The notes: a model not told the origin generated them from the letters alone. A stretch of 64,000 nt of DNA from CALXVA01 sp944393025 (GCA_963931445.1 OZ007016.1:930001-994000); one strand, 5' to 3'. Positions 26,176 to 34,494 are shown, counted from the first letter of the stretch. Translations and numbers: made by a program.

Positions 26176-27186
26176 TTAACCGTTTTTCTCAATCCATCTT
26201 TTAAAATCGTCTGGAGATAATTTACCATTTTTGTATTGAGCAACTTTTTTCTTTCCAGTTTCCTTAAATTTATCAAAATCAGTAATATATTTTGCAATAT
26301 CAGAATTTCTTGATTTCATCATTGCTTTCCTATTATATAATTGATAGTAAGAAGCAAGTATAGGATCATTATTTTTATTATTTTCAAAAACAAGTCTTCT
26401 TCCAATTTCTCTACAAGTTTTTTTCTTTTCGCTTGGTGCAATATTTTCACAGTAATTGTATGATTTATTAGTAGCAATAAAATATCTACTGCAATTTTTG
26501 CATGATTTCAAATATACATTCCCTTTTAAAATGCTACAAATAGACTTGTAGATTATAGCAGATAGATTATAAGGAAGAATTAAATCATATTCTATAACTG
26601 TATTCTTCTTTTGTGATAAAAAATCATATATTTCTTTTTCAGATTCTCCAGGATATGAAGAAAATAAATTTACAGAATAATAAGAAGCTTTGTTTTCGTT
26701 TAATAGTGTCAAATTATATGCAATTCTTCTTAAAACATATAATCTTTCTATTGGCTTGAAGTTCATTGCTTTTTTATTTGGGTTTAATAGGCAATAGTCT
26801 AATATCATATCAGTTTGTTCTTGCAATTTTTTATATTCTTTTTTGTTTCTTTCTAATAGTTTTTCTAAAAATTCTTTAAAATTTACTTCAGAACAAGTAT
26901 TTTTATCAAATATTTTTTGTATCTTTTTAAAATCTAAAAATGTTAAAGAATATTTAATAAACAATTCAAAAAAATCTTCAAAAATATCAAAGTCGGCATT
27001 TAAGAAGTCGGCTAAAAAAGAGCCTAACTTTTGCATTATTATTTTATAGTTTGTATCCATCATAAATTGCATACTTTTTTTATCGTATTTTATAGGATAA
27101 TTTATGATTATTTCACTATTATTTTTTTCGTTTAAGGCTAATCCAAGACCAGATATAATGTCCTGAATATAAGCATTTTCATCCAT
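26176..27186 (-). CDS. DUF6076-like protein with Cys-rich zinc motif
   Basis: This 336-residue protein has a helical N-terminal two-thirds and a C-terminal zinc-ribbon-like motif, LKSCKNCSRYFIATNKSYNYCENIAPSEKKKTCREIG, which supplies four or more Cys ligands. This matches the DUF6076 proteins common in Clostridia mobile elements; their function is unknown. It is the only minus-strand gene of the element. The start is ATG 27186, preceded by AAGGAG; a longer reading frame to 27225 lacks a ribosome site. Its promoter region contains two inverted repeats. Confidence 0.7.
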   Translation of the reverse strand: MDENAYIQDIISGLGLALNEKNNSEIIINYPIKYDKKSMQFMMDTNYKIIMQKLGSFLADFLNADFDIFEDFFELFIKYSLTFLDFKKIQKIFDKNTCSEVNFKEFLEKLLERNKKEYKKLQEQTDMILDYCLLNPNKKAMNFKPIERLYVLRRIAYNLTLLNENKASYYSVNLFSSYPGESEKEIYDFLSQKKNTVIEYDLILPYNLSAIIYKSICSILKGNVYLKSCKNCSRYFIATNKSYNYCENIAPSEKKKTCREIGRRLVFENNKNNDPILASYYQLYNRKAMMKSRNSDIAKYITDFDKFKETGKKKVAQYKNGKLSPDDFKRWIEKNG

Positions 27187-27300
27187 AATGAACTCCTTTT
27201 TGTTAAAAACATAAAAGCAAGGCAAAGTTAAAATGTGTTACAAGCGTTTTTAACTAATACTTATTGACTTTAAAAAGTTTGGAATTTATAATGCAGATAA

Positions 27301-27334
27301 TTAGAAACAAAAACAAATTACACAATGTTTCTAA
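27301..27334. repeat. 8-bp inverted repeat in the divergent intergenic region
   Basis: TTAGAAAC (27301-27308) is mirrored by GTTTCTAA (27327-27334). It lies 115 bases upstream of the minus-strand gene start and may be an operator. Confidence 0.4.
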
Positions 27335-27342
27335 CAGACACA

Positions 27343-27403
27343 TAACATATAGTATAACTGAACTTTCCCCTTTTTAAATTCCGTTTAATTATACTATATG
27401 TTA
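27343..27403. repeat. 15-bp perfect inverted repeat between divergent genes
   Basis: TAACATATAGTATAA (27343-27357) and TTATACTATATGTTA (27389-27403) form a perfect inverted pair around a 31-base centre containing CCCCTTTTTAAATTCC. Each arm contains a TATAGTATAA-type -10-like sequence directed towards the centre of the pair on its own strand. The 321-base stretch 27,187-27,508 holds this repeat and the 8-bp one, and no gene. Confidence 0.6.
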
Positions 27404-27508
27404 ATAAAAAAATCAATATAGGCAAATTCTAGATATGTCTATATAGAAAAACTGTGCAAAGAAATATGTAAACACTTTTTGAACCAAAATCAATGAAGGG
27501 AGCGAATA

Positions 27509-27925
27509 ATGGATAAAATTGCTACAATTAATGAGTTATATTTTGAAAAAAAGAAAAATTTAACAGAAATAGCACAAATCATAAATACATCCGTTAGCTA
27601 TATTTCAAAGATTTTAAGAAAAGACGAAAGATATAAAGAAGAAAAGGAAAAACGAAAGAAAGATAATTTGATACAAAGGAGAGAAACTCAAAAAGAGTTA
27701 ATATATACAAAAAGAAAAAATAAAAAAGACACAGATTTTATAGATATGAAAAAAAAGCATGAACAAGCAGCAAAAGAGTTATCAAAACATTCTAGTATAG
27801 GAAATCAAGATTTAAGAAAGTGGTGTAGTAGTGCTTATATATATAATGAAAAGAAAAAATGTTATGAATTTGATACAAAGAATTTATTAAAACCACATGA
27901 TTTCCCTATGTATATTAAAGTGTAG
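27509..27925 (+). CDS. Small helix-turn-helix protein
   Basis: This 138-residue basic protein opens with a helix-turn-helix resembling sigma region 4 or a resolvase-type HTH (INELYFEKKKNLTEIAQIINTSVSYISKILRKDERY). A long charged helix and a C-terminal conserved-looking block (NQDLRKWCSSAYIYNEKKKCYEFDTKNL) follow. I do not recognise the full-length family. It starts an operon of small genes that leads to the integration module and may be its regulator. Confidence 0.55.
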   Translation: MDKIATINELYFEKKKNLTEIAQIINTSVSYISKILRKDERYKEEKEKRKKDNLIQRRETQKELIYTKRKNKKDTDFIDMKKKHEQAAKELSKHSSIGNQDLRKWCSSAYIYNEKKKCYEFDTKNLLKPHDFPMYIKV

Positions 27926-27943
27926 TAAGAGGAGAAATAGAAA

Positions 27944-28420
27944 ATGATTACAAAAAAGCAAGGGATAGCTTATGCTACTATAACATTGGATTTACTATAT
28001 AAAATGAAAGTAAAAGTAAATCATAAAAATTTTTCAGAGCAAATGAAATTAATTTATGATCTTTATGAACCTAATGAAGTAGAAGAATTATATGAAAACA
28101 TAGAAAGAAATAATGAAATAATAGAAAAAGCTATTTCTGGAAGAGCAAATTGTTATGTTGTCAATTCATATAATTCAAGAGAGAAACAAATGAAAATAAT
28201 TAGAAAGTTTTGTGAAGACAGAATAGAACTAGGAAAAATATATATTTCAACACCAGGTGAAAATACAGATGCTTACTATAAATTGATTCAAGACATTAGA
28301 AATAAAAGTATGGATATTTTATTAATGAATGTTTTTACAATACTTGGAATGAGTGAAAGAGAACTAGCAATGATAATTCATCTTTGTAGAGAAAATGATA
28401 TAACATTTGTAGAAATTTAA
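27944..28420 (+). CDS. Protein resembling a degenerate serine-resolvase domain
   Basis: This 158-residue protein has an N-terminal helical part and a second half whose order of elements (NCYVVNSYNSREKQMKIIRKFCEDR, then DIRNKSMDILLMNVFTILGMSERELAMIIHLCRENDITFVEI) echoes the catalytic domain of serine recombinases. The conserved Arg residues of the RVS and RLGR motifs are missing, so it is unlikely to recombine DNA. It may be a regulatory derivative. The similarity is judged by eye and weak. Confidence 0.4.
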   Translation: MITKKQGIAYATITLDLLYKMKVKVNHKNFSEQMKLIYDLYEPNEVEELYENIERNNEIIEKAISGRANCYVVNSYNSREKQMKIIRKFCEDRIELGKIYISTPGENTDAYYKLIQDIRNKSMDILLMNVFTILGMSERELAMIIHLCRENDITFVEI

Positions 28421-28435
28421 AAGAGGTGTAGTAAA

Positions 28436-28546
28436 GTGAGTATATTATTATTTATAGCAGGTATGATGCTAGGTGCTATTGTTGCACTTGTATTACATTG
28501 TATTTTAATTGTTGGAAAACAGGCAGATGAAAATATTAAAGATTAG
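28436..28546 (+). CDS. DUF3789-like single-helix membrane peptide
   Basis: This 36-residue peptide, GTG start after AAAGAGGTG, is one membrane helix with a Gly-rich face (FIAGMMLGAIVALVLHCILIVGKQADENIKD). Size and the GKQADEN tail fit the DUF3789 peptides often found in Clostridia conjugative elements. Function unknown; a membrane or regulatory peptide is likely. Confidence 0.6.
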   Translation: MSILLFIAGMMLGAIVALVLHCILIVGKQADENIKD

Positions 28547-28554
28547 TTTTTGAG

Positions 28555-28574
28555 CTAAATTTTTTTCTCAAATA
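28555..28574 (+). repeat. 20-bp intergenic repeat, copy 1
   Basis: This 20-base sequence, CTAAA-T7-CTCAAATA, recurs exactly at 28912-28931, each time right after a stop codon. A near copy follows the sortase stop at 7767-7782. Confidence 0.6.
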
Positions 28575-28600
28575 CTAATATGGATTAAATAATTAAATTC

Positions 28601-28628
28601 AAAAAAGTCAGAGCATCTGGCTTTTTTA
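28601..28628 (+). terminator. Rho-independent terminator
   Basis: AAAAAAGTCAGA pairs with TCTGGCTTTTTT around GCA (28601-28627), with a G-U pair. It ends the small-gene operon. Confidence 0.7.
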
Positions 28629-28642
28629 TTATGGAGGTTTAA

Positions 28643-28915
28643 ATGAATAAGAGAGAATGTAAAAAATATATAAGGAAAGCCTTTTTAAATTTAAAAGCTC
28701 AATCAAAAAAAATCTCTATTGAGAATTTATCTATGGAAATGGATAAAGTAATTGAGCAAGAGAAACAAGTATATATAGCATACGCAAAAATTGGATTATA
28801 TTTAATTAAGAATAGTGCAAATGAAATTACAGCAAATGAAATTATAAAAGAAATTGATGTTATTCCACAAGTATATAGTTTAGATGATTTATTAAAAAAA
28901 GCAAATACTATCTAA
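28643..28915 (+). CDS. Small protein of unknown function
   Basis: This 90-residue, mostly helical, basic protein starts after TGGAGG. No recognised domain. It stands between a terminator and the excisionase-like gene, so it is probably part of the recombination module. The second 20-base repeat copy follows its stop codon. Confidence 0.55.
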   Translation: MNKRECKKYIRKAFLNLKAQSKKISIENLSMEMDKVIEQEKQVYIAYAKIGLYLIKNSANEITANEIIKEIDVIPQVYSLDDLLKKANTI

Positions 28916-28931
28916 ATTTTTTTCTCAAATA
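28912..28931 (+). repeat. 20-bp intergenic repeat, copy 2
   Basis: This copy is identical to 28555-28574, in the same orientation, and begins within the stop codon region of the preceding gene. Confidence 0.6.
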
Positions 28932-28972
28932 GAAAAAAATTTAAAATGAAAATATAATAATGGAGGTATCCA

Positions 28973-29176
28973 ATGGAAGATATAATTTTTAAAGAAAGGA
29001 AGTTTTATAATGTAAAAGATATACAAAATATTTTAGGAATTGGTAGAAGTAGAGCTTATGAATATTTAAAAGAAGTACAAAAGACTGGTGAACCGTTTAA
29101 AGTAATAAAAATAGGTACTATATATAAAATTCCAATTCAATCTTTTAATAACTGGATACAAAGTATGTCTGAATAA
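28973..29176 (+). CDS. Excisionase-like helix-turn-helix protein
   Basis: This 67-residue protein has an HTH_17/MerR-like fold: YNVKDIQNILGIGRSRAYEYLKEVQKTG, then a wing FKVIKIGTIYKIPIQSFNNWI. Proteins of this size just before an integrase act as recombination directionality factors (Xis). It lies 18 bases from the first recombinase gene and shares its transcript. Confidence 0.8.
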   Translation: MEDIIFKERKFYNVKDIQNILGIGRSRAYEYLKEVQKTGEPFKVIKIGTIYKIPIQSFNNWIQSMSE

Positions 29177-29194
29177 GGAGGGGATAAATCAAAA

Positions 29195-30367
29195 ATGAAA
29201 AAAAAGAAAGTAGCTTTCTTTGAAAGAAACTCTTGGTATCATAGGACAAAAACATTGCTTCCAGATCATTCTATTAAATATGGAAAAAAGGGAGGCTTTA
29301 AGAGTGAAAAAGAAGCAGAAGAGAGCTATTTCAAAATGGCAGAAGAATTTGAAAGAAGTGTTTCTAAAACTATTATAGAGGGCAAAAATAAAGTAACTCT
29401 AAAAAGATATTTAATATATTGGTTTGAAAATATTTATTCAATTAGAATAGAAAATACAACTCAAATGTTGGGAGCTTATGTACTATATGATCTTATATTT
29501 CCTAATATTGAAGAAGATATTTTATTAAAATACATAAATATAGATTATTTAGACATTTTAATAAAAAAAACATCTAAAATATGTGAATCAGCTCCAAACA
29601 AATCAAGAGAATTATTAAATATTGCTTTTAAAGATGCTATAGAGGATGGATTTATTAATATAAATCCTGTAGAAGGAACTAAAGCATATAAAAGGAAAAA
29701 AGCAAAGGTTGTAGTTTTCAATAAAAAAGAGTTAAAGAAATTTTTGAGATTAGTTTCTGAAGGAAACTGGTATTTAGAAATATTACTAGGTATATTTTGT
29801 GGATTGAGAAAAGGTGAAATTTTAGCATTAAAATTTTCTGATTTCAATATAGATAAACAGACACTAAAAATTAGTAGACAATTAACAACCTGTAGTAGAT
29901 TAAGTGATGAAATGGATAAAATAGGTTTTAAGATTGAAGAATATTCATTAGGTACAAAAAGACCTAAAACAAATAATAGTTATAGAATTATAAAAGTTCC
30001 AAAAATTATTATTAATGAATTAGAGATAAGAAAAGAGTATATAGAAAATTTAAAAAGAATAAACTCTAAATTTATTGATAACGATTTAGTTAGTTGTAAA
30101 GAAAATGGTGGCTTTCATGCTTTTTCAGCATTAAATAATTATATTACAAAGATATGTAACAAAAATAATTTACCTTGCATCACAGTTCACTCTTTAAGAC
30201 ATATGTTTGCCACGATATTATTAGAAAGAGGTGTTGTACTTCAAAAAATTTCTGGTTTGTTAGGTCATGCTTCTATCCAAACTACATTTGAGTTATACTG
30301 CGACATAATGGATGAAAGTGAAAAAATCAATAAATTTATGAATAAGAACTTTAAGAAAAAGGAATGA
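29195..30367 (+). CDS. Tyrosine recombinase 1 (integrase)
   Basis: This 390-residue integrase has an N-terminal arm-binding AP2-like region (about 10-60), a SAM-like core-binding domain and a catalytic domain. Arg is seen in FCGLRKGEI, the HxxR pair in HSLRHMFATILLERG, His in LLGHASIQTTF and the nucleophile Tyr in ELYCDI. All key residues are present. It would cut and join the element ends with its attachment site. It is the first of two consecutive integrase genes. Confidence 0.88.
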   Translation: MKKKKVAFFERNSWYHRTKTLLPDHSIKYGKKGGFKSEKEAEESYFKMAEEFERSVSKTIIEGKNKVTLKRYLIYWFENIYSIRIENTTQMLGAYVLYDLIFPNIEEDILLKYINIDYLDILIKKTSKICESAPNKSRELLNIAFKDAIEDGFININPVEGTKAYKRKKAKVVVFNKKELKKFLRLVSEGNWYLEILLGIFCGLRKGEILALKFSDFNIDKQTLKISRQLTTCSRLSDEMDKIGFKIEEYSLGTKRPKTNNSYRIIKVPKIIINELEIRKEYIENLKRINSKFIDNDLVSCKENGGFHAFSALNNYITKICNKNNLPCITVHSLRHMFATILLERGVVLQKISGLLGHASIQTTFELYCDIMDESEKINKFMNKNFKKKE

Positions 30368-30373
30368 TATTAA

Positions 30374-31696
30374 TTGAATATTGATGAAATAATAGGAGAA
30401 CAATATATTGATTGGAAAGTAAAACCTGTAATGCACATTGAAGGAAAGTATGGATTTAGAATAGTTTTAAAGATGTCAGATGGAAACGAGAAAGTTAAAC
30501 AGAAATCAGGATTTAAAACAAAAACAGAGGCTAACAAAGAGAGAAATAATGTTATTGCAGATCTTACTAGTGGAACATATATAATTAATACCAAAATTAA
30601 AGTTGGTCCTTTTATGATTTTTTGGCTAGAAAAAGTTAAAAAACCTAATATTACTAATGATTCTTATGTAGCATATTCTAATGCTATAAATAAATACATT
30701 ATACCAGTTTTAGGGAATATGTATTTAACAAGTATCAATAGAAAAAATATTAAATCTGTTTATAAATTTGCATCTAAATCGACTACAACAGGAATTAGGC
30801 TTATAGAAACAGTATTAAAAACATCTTTAGATTATGCAGTACATAAAAAATTACTAATAAAAAATCCAACTTCAAATGTATCCAAAAAAGATAAGAAAAA
30901 AAATACATGGATTGTAAATGTTGATAGTACAAAAACACTATCTTTAGAACAAGTAAAAATTTTAGTAAAAGCAAGTGAAAACACAAGAATACATATGCAA
31001 GTAATATTTGCTGTCCTAATGGGATTAAGAAGAGGCGAAATTAATGGCTTAAAATATGAAGACATAGACTACATACACAAAACACTCAAAATTCAAAGGC
31101 AATTAGGAATAAAAGCTAATTCTAACAAAAAAGATTTTGCACCTAAAACATATACGAAACAAGAAATACCAACAAAGACAGAATCTAGCAATAGAGAATT
31201 AATTATACCTGACTATGTTTTTGAAGAAATTTTAAAAGAAAAAGAAAAATATAATAAAAACAAGAAAAGGTATCAAAATAAAAAGCAGTATGGTTTTCAA
31301 GATTTGGGATATATCTGTTGTTCTAATCTTGGAAGACCAAGAAGTAGGAGTTACGCATCTACTCATTTTAAACAATTATTAAAAGATAATAATTTACCTG
31401 ATATTAAATGGCACGATTTACGAAGAACATATTGTACTTTATTATTAAAGAATGATTTTAGCCCAAAGGCAGTTTCAAAAATGATGGGACATTCAAAAGA
31501 ATTAATTACAGTTGATATATATGGCGATAACAAAGAAATAATAGAAGATTGTTTAGAAGAATTAGAACCATATATTGATGAGGTAATTCCAAAAAAGAAA
31601 GAATATGATTTTTCAGAAGAAGTGGACTATATAATTGCTTTAGAAGATTATATAAAAGATTTAAAAATCTTACACGAATTTTGCAAGATAGCTTAA
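30374..31696 (+). CDS. Tyrosine recombinase 2 (integrase)
   Basis: This 440-residue integrase starts at TTG 30374, six bases after the first recombinase ends. Catalytic residues are seen as Arg in LMGLRRGEI, HxxR in HDLRRTYCTLLL, His in MMGHSKELIT and Tyr in VDIYGDN. It differs clearly from the preceding integrase, with an additional C-terminal acidic tail of about 45 residues. Two full-length, non-identical integrases in tandem suggest that both are needed, or that one derives from another element. Confidence 0.88.
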   Translation: MNIDEIIGEQYIDWKVKPVMHIEGKYGFRIVLKMSDGNEKVKQKSGFKTKTEANKERNNVIADLTSGTYIINTKIKVGPFMIFWLEKVKKPNITNDSYVAYSNAINKYIIPVLGNMYLTSINRKNIKSVYKFASKSTTTGIRLIETVLKTSLDYAVHKKLLIKNPTSNVSKKDKKKNTWIVNVDSTKTLSLEQVKILVKASENTRIHMQVIFAVLMGLRRGEINGLKYEDIDYIHKTLKIQRQLGIKANSNKKDFAPKTYTKQEIPTKTESSNRELIIPDYVFEEILKEKEKYNKNKKRYQNKKQYGFQDLGYICCSNLGRPRSRSYASTHFKQLLKDNNLPDIKWHDLRRTYCTLLLKNDFSPKAVSKMMGHSKELITVDIYGDNKEIIEDCLEELEPYIDEVIPKKKEYDFSEEVDYIIALEDYIKDLKILHEFCKIA

Positions 31697-31714
31697 ATTG
31701 CTATCTTGTTTTTT
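31684..31714 (+). terminator. Terminator at the end of the element
   Basis: CAAGATAGC (31684-31692) pairs with GCTATCTTG (31700-31708), followed by TTTTTT. The stem overlaps the end of the second integrase gene. Confidence 0.85.
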
Positions 31715-31725
31715 GTATTAAATTA

Positions 31726-31734
31726 TGCTATAAT
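31726..31734 (+). promoter_or_regulatory. Extended -10 promoter upstream of uvrB
   Basis: TGC-TATAAT (31726-31734) with TTGTTT at 31706-31711, spacer 17, gives a good promoter 147 bases before uvrB. It overlaps the T tract of the integrase terminator and may supply transcription to uvrB. Confidence 0.6.
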
Positions 31735-31756
31735 TTCCTAGAACAATGCTAGTTTG

Positions 31757-31828
31757 TGTTATTTTGTGTTGCTTTGTCAGAAAATTCAAAATAGGTGAGT
31801 CAAATTCGTGTAATTGCACAAAATAACA
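31757..31828. repeat. 12-bp inverted repeat at the element-chromosome junction
   Basis: TGTTATTTTGTG (31757-31768) is mirrored by CACAAAATAACA (31817-31828). It lies between the integrase terminator and uvrB, where the right attachment site should be, and could be the core-type binding sites of the integrase. Confidence 0.5.
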
Positions 31829-31880
31829 TTTATGTAGACTAAAAATCATCATAAAAAAATATAAATTCAGGAGAAAACAA

Positions 31881-33839
31881 ATGTTTAAATTACATTCAGA
31901 ATATAAGCCAACTGGAGATCAACCAGTTGCCATAAAACAGTTAAGTGAAGGAATTAAACAAGGCAAGAAATATCAGACGCTTCTAGGCGTTACAGGTTCT
32001 GGAAAGACCTTTACAATGGCTAACATAATACAGCAAGTTCAGAAGCCAACATTGGTGTTAGCACACAACAAAACACTAGCGGGACAACTCTATTCAGAGT
32101 TTAAAGAATTCTTTCCAGAGAACAATGTGGAGTATTTTGTCTCTTATTATGATTACTATCAACCAGAGGCATATATACCCTCTTCAGATACATATATAGA
32201 AAAGGATTCTTCTATAAATGACGAAATAGATAAATTAAGGCATTCAGCAACACTTTCATTATTTGAGACAAGAGATGTAATAATAGTAGCATCTGTATCT
32301 TGCATATATGGTTTGGGAGATCCTGTAGATTACCAAGAAATGATGTTATCATTAAGACCTGGAATGTCTAAATCAAGAGATGAAGTATTAAGAAAATTAG
32401 TAACTATGCAATATTCAAGAAATGAACTTGATTTTAAGAGAGGTACTTTTAGAGCTAAAGGAGACATAGTTGAAATTTATCCATCTAGCCAATCAGAATC
32501 AGCTGTGAGAGTTGAGTTTTGGGGAGATGAAATAGAAAAAATATCTGAAATAAATCCTGTAACTGGAAAAGCAATAGGAGTAAGGAAACATATATTGATT
32601 TCACCTGCATCACATTATGTTACGACATCAGGAAAAATGGAAAGAGCTATAGATACAATAGAGCAGGAATTGGAAGAAAGAGTGAAATATTTTAAAGAAA
32701 ATAATAAACTAATAGAAGCACAAAGAATAGAAGAAAGAACTAATTTTGACATCGAGATGATGAAAGAAACAGGATTTTGCCAAGGAATTGAGAATTATTC
32801 AAGGCACATAAGTGGAAGAGAGCCAGGAAGTGCACCGTATACATTGTTTGATTACTTCCCAAAGGATTTCTTACTATTAATAGATGAATCTCATGCAACA
32901 ATCCCACAGGTAAGAGCAATGTATAATGGAGATAGAGCTAGAAAAGAATCTTTGGTAAAGTATGGTTTTAGACTTCCATCAGCATTTGATAATAGGCCAT
33001 TAAAATTTGAAGAATTTGAACAGAGATTAAATCAAGTTATATTTGTAAGTGCTACACCAGCAGATTATGAAAAAGAGCATTCAAAAGAAAATGTGGTAGA
33101 GCAAATTATAAGACCAACAGGATTATTAGACCCTAAAATTGAAGTAAAACCAGTTGAAAATCAAATAGATGATTTGATAGAACAAATAAGAGAAAGAGTA
33201 GAAAAGAATGAAAGAGTTTTAGTTACAACTCTTACTAAGAAAATGGCTGAGGATTTAACAGCATATTTAGCAGGAATAGATATCAAAGTAAGATATATGC
33301 ATTCAGATATAAAGGCATTAGAAAGGATGGAAATAATTCGTTCTTTAAGACTTGGAGAATTTGATGTATTGGTTGGAATAAATCTTTTAAGAGAAGGATT
33401 AGATATACCTGAAGTTTCATTAGTAGCAATATTAGATGCGGATAAAGAAGGATTTTTACGCTCAGAGCGTTCATTAATACAAACAATTGGTCGTGCTGCT
33501 AGAAATACAGATGGAAAGGTAATAATGTATGCAGATGAACTTACTGAATCTATGGAAAAAGCAATATCTGAAACAAATAGAAGGAGAAAAATTCAGCAAG
33601 AATATAATGAGGAACATGGAATAACTCCTAAGACAATTCAAAAATCTATTAGAGATACTATAAAAGCAAGTATACTAGAAGAAGCAGAAACAAAATACAA
33701 TATTGGAAAAGAAGAAAGCATAGAAGATGTAATTAATAAATTAACTGATGAGATGCTTAAATATGCAGCTAATATGGAATTTGAAAAAGCAGCAGAGCTA
33801 AGAGATAAGATAAAGGAATTGGGAAATAATTTGAACTAA
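31881..33839 (+). CDS. uvrB: UvrABC excision nuclease subunit B
   Basis: This 652-residue helicase-like protein shows Walker A GVTGSGKTFTM, the beta-hairpin YYDYYQPEAYIPSSDTYIEKD used to probe damage, DEAD-like LLIDESHATIPQ, the motif VI region QTIGRAARNTDGKVIMYAD and a C-terminal UVR domain (MEFEKAAELRDKIKEL) that binds UvrC. It verifies lesions handed over by UvrA in nucleotide excision repair. Full length. It is the first chromosomal gene after the conjugative element. Confidence 0.97.
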   Translation: MFKLHSEYKPTGDQPVAIKQLSEGIKQGKKYQTLLGVTGSGKTFTMANIIQQVQKPTLVLAHNKTLAGQLYSEFKEFFPENNVEYFVSYYDYYQPEAYIPSSDTYIEKDSSINDEIDKLRHSATLSLFETRDVIIVASVSCIYGLGDPVDYQEMMLSLRPGMSKSRDEVLRKLVTMQYSRNELDFKRGTFRAKGDIVEIYPSSQSESAVRVEFWGDEIEKISEINPVTGKAIGVRKHILISPASHYVTTSGKMERAIDTIEQELEERVKYFKENNKLIEAQRIEERTNFDIEMMKETGFCQGIENYSRHISGREPGSAPYTLFDYFPKDFLLLIDESHATIPQVRAMYNGDRARKESLVKYGFRLPSAFDNRPLKFEEFEQRLNQVIFVSATPADYEKEHSKENVVEQIIRPTGLLDPKIEVKPVENQIDDLIEQIRERVEKNERVLVTTLTKKMAEDLTAYLAGIDIKVRYMHSDIKALERMEIIRSLRLGEFDVLVGINLLREGLDIPEVSLVAILDADKEGFLRSERSLIQTIGRAARNTDGKVIMYADELTESMEKAISETNRRRKIQQEYNEEHGITPKTIQKSIRDTIKASILEEAETKYNIGKEESIEDVINKLTDEMLKYAANMEFEKAAELRDKIKELGNNLN

Positions 33840-33871
33840 AAAGTATAATATATTAACATAATTATTGAAAA

Positions 33872-33900
33872 TTGAAACAAAATATAGTAAAATATATAAA
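33872..33900 (+). promoter_or_regulatory. Promoter of the 54-residue gene
   Basis: TTGAAA (33872-33877) and TATAAA (33895-33900) are 17 bases apart and lie 24 bases before the small gene at 33924. Confidence 0.65.
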
Positions 33901-33923
33901 GATATTGTAAGGAGGTAATTTTG

Positions 33924-34088
33924 ATGGGAATATTTGATATGACTGATAATTTTACTAATAAGCTAAATTTAAATGAATTTGAAACGGAAAATCTAGACCA
34001 ATATATTAATGGTGTAAAAGAACATAATCAACCATTAGTAATGTTTACAAATAACGGAAAAGATGTAATATATAGAGAAGAAGTATAA
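33924..34088 (+). CDS. Small acidic protein of unknown function
   Basis: This 54-residue protein has its own promoter, a perfect AAGGAGG site and its own terminator, so it is very likely expressed. Composition is polar, with a segment HNQPLVMFTNNGKDVIYREE that could form strands. No family recognised. It lies between uvrB and uvrA. Confidence 0.65.
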   Translation: MGIFDMTDNFTNKLNLNEFETENLDQYINGVKEHNQPLVMFTNNGKDVIYREEV

Positions 34089-34102
34089 TGAATACAAGAA
34101 AT

Positions 34103-34138
34103 AAAAACCTTCCCAAAATTTTAAGGGAAGGTTTTTAG
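34103..34138. terminator. Bidirectional terminator
   Basis: AAAAACCTTCCC (34103-34114) pairs with GGGAAGGTTTTT (34125-34136). It can end both the small plus-strand gene and the opposing 76-residue gene. Confidence 0.85.
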
Positions 34139-34173
34139 TACAATTTTAGCTTAATTTGTTTAAAAGGAATTGC

Positions 34174-34404
34174 TTAAGCAGACTGGGTAATTTCCCAGAG
34201 CTTTAGAGCAGGACCTTTAGTGGCATCTTTCCAGCTTACTAAGCAGTAATGCTGACCTCTAAGAGCAGTTGCAAAGATTTCATCTACATGAAATCCCTGT
34301 TTCCGGAGTCTGACAATTTGGCTACTCCAGAGATTTGTATATTTACAATCTCCGCCCTTCTTGGCATATACTTCGAATGATTGAACAAGTGTCGTCTTTG
34401 CCAT
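34174..34404 (-). CDS. 76-residue protein of foreign-looking composition
   Basis: The protein (KTTLVQSFEVYAKK..., with Cys in GGDCKYTNLW and HYCLVSWKDA) is encoded by DNA visibly richer in G and C than the flanking genes and uses codons such as CTG, CGG and CTC that are rare here. The start is ATG 34404, about ten bases after AGGAG; an upstream ATG at 34425 lacks a site. It has its own promoter. No family recognised; recent transfer is likely. Confidence 0.65.
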   Translation of the reverse strand: MAKTTLVQSFEVYAKKGGDCKYTNLWSSQIVRLRKQGFHVDEIFATALRGQHYCLVSWKDATKGPALKLWEITQSA

Positions 34405-34463
34405 TTTACATACACTCCTATACATTAAACTCGTTTGTACTATTGTAAAAAATTTACAAAATA

Positions 34464-34492
34464 ATTATAACATATAATTAACATAAAGTAAA
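34464..34492 (-). promoter_or_regulatory. Promoter of the 76-residue minus-strand gene
   Basis: Read on the minus strand, TTTACT and TATAAT are 17 bases apart, with TGT before the -10 (extended -10). It lies back to back with the uvrA promoter. Confidence 0.65.
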
Positions 34493-34494
34493 CA

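Larger units (their letters stand above)
1..31830. mobile_element. Integrative and conjugative element (right-hand part)
   Basis: A continuous block carries a type IV secretion system (VirB2-like, PrgI, VirB4, VirB6-like, M23 hydrolase, VirD4), a sortase with a surface adhesin, transport and DNA-damage cargo, an excisionase-like gene and two tyrosine recombinases, and it ends immediately before the chromosomal gene uvrB. This is the typical order of a Gram-positive conjugative element with the integration module at one end. The left end lies outside the window, as does the relaxase that should accompany VirD4, because no relaxase is recognisable here. The right limit is an inference from the integrase terminator and the inverted repeat between 31,757 and 31,828. 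Confidence 0.85.

Noticed and set aside
26843..27049. Plus-strand reading frame opposite the DUF6076-like gene
   Set aside because: No ribosome site, Ser/Lys/Phe-rich shadow composition.
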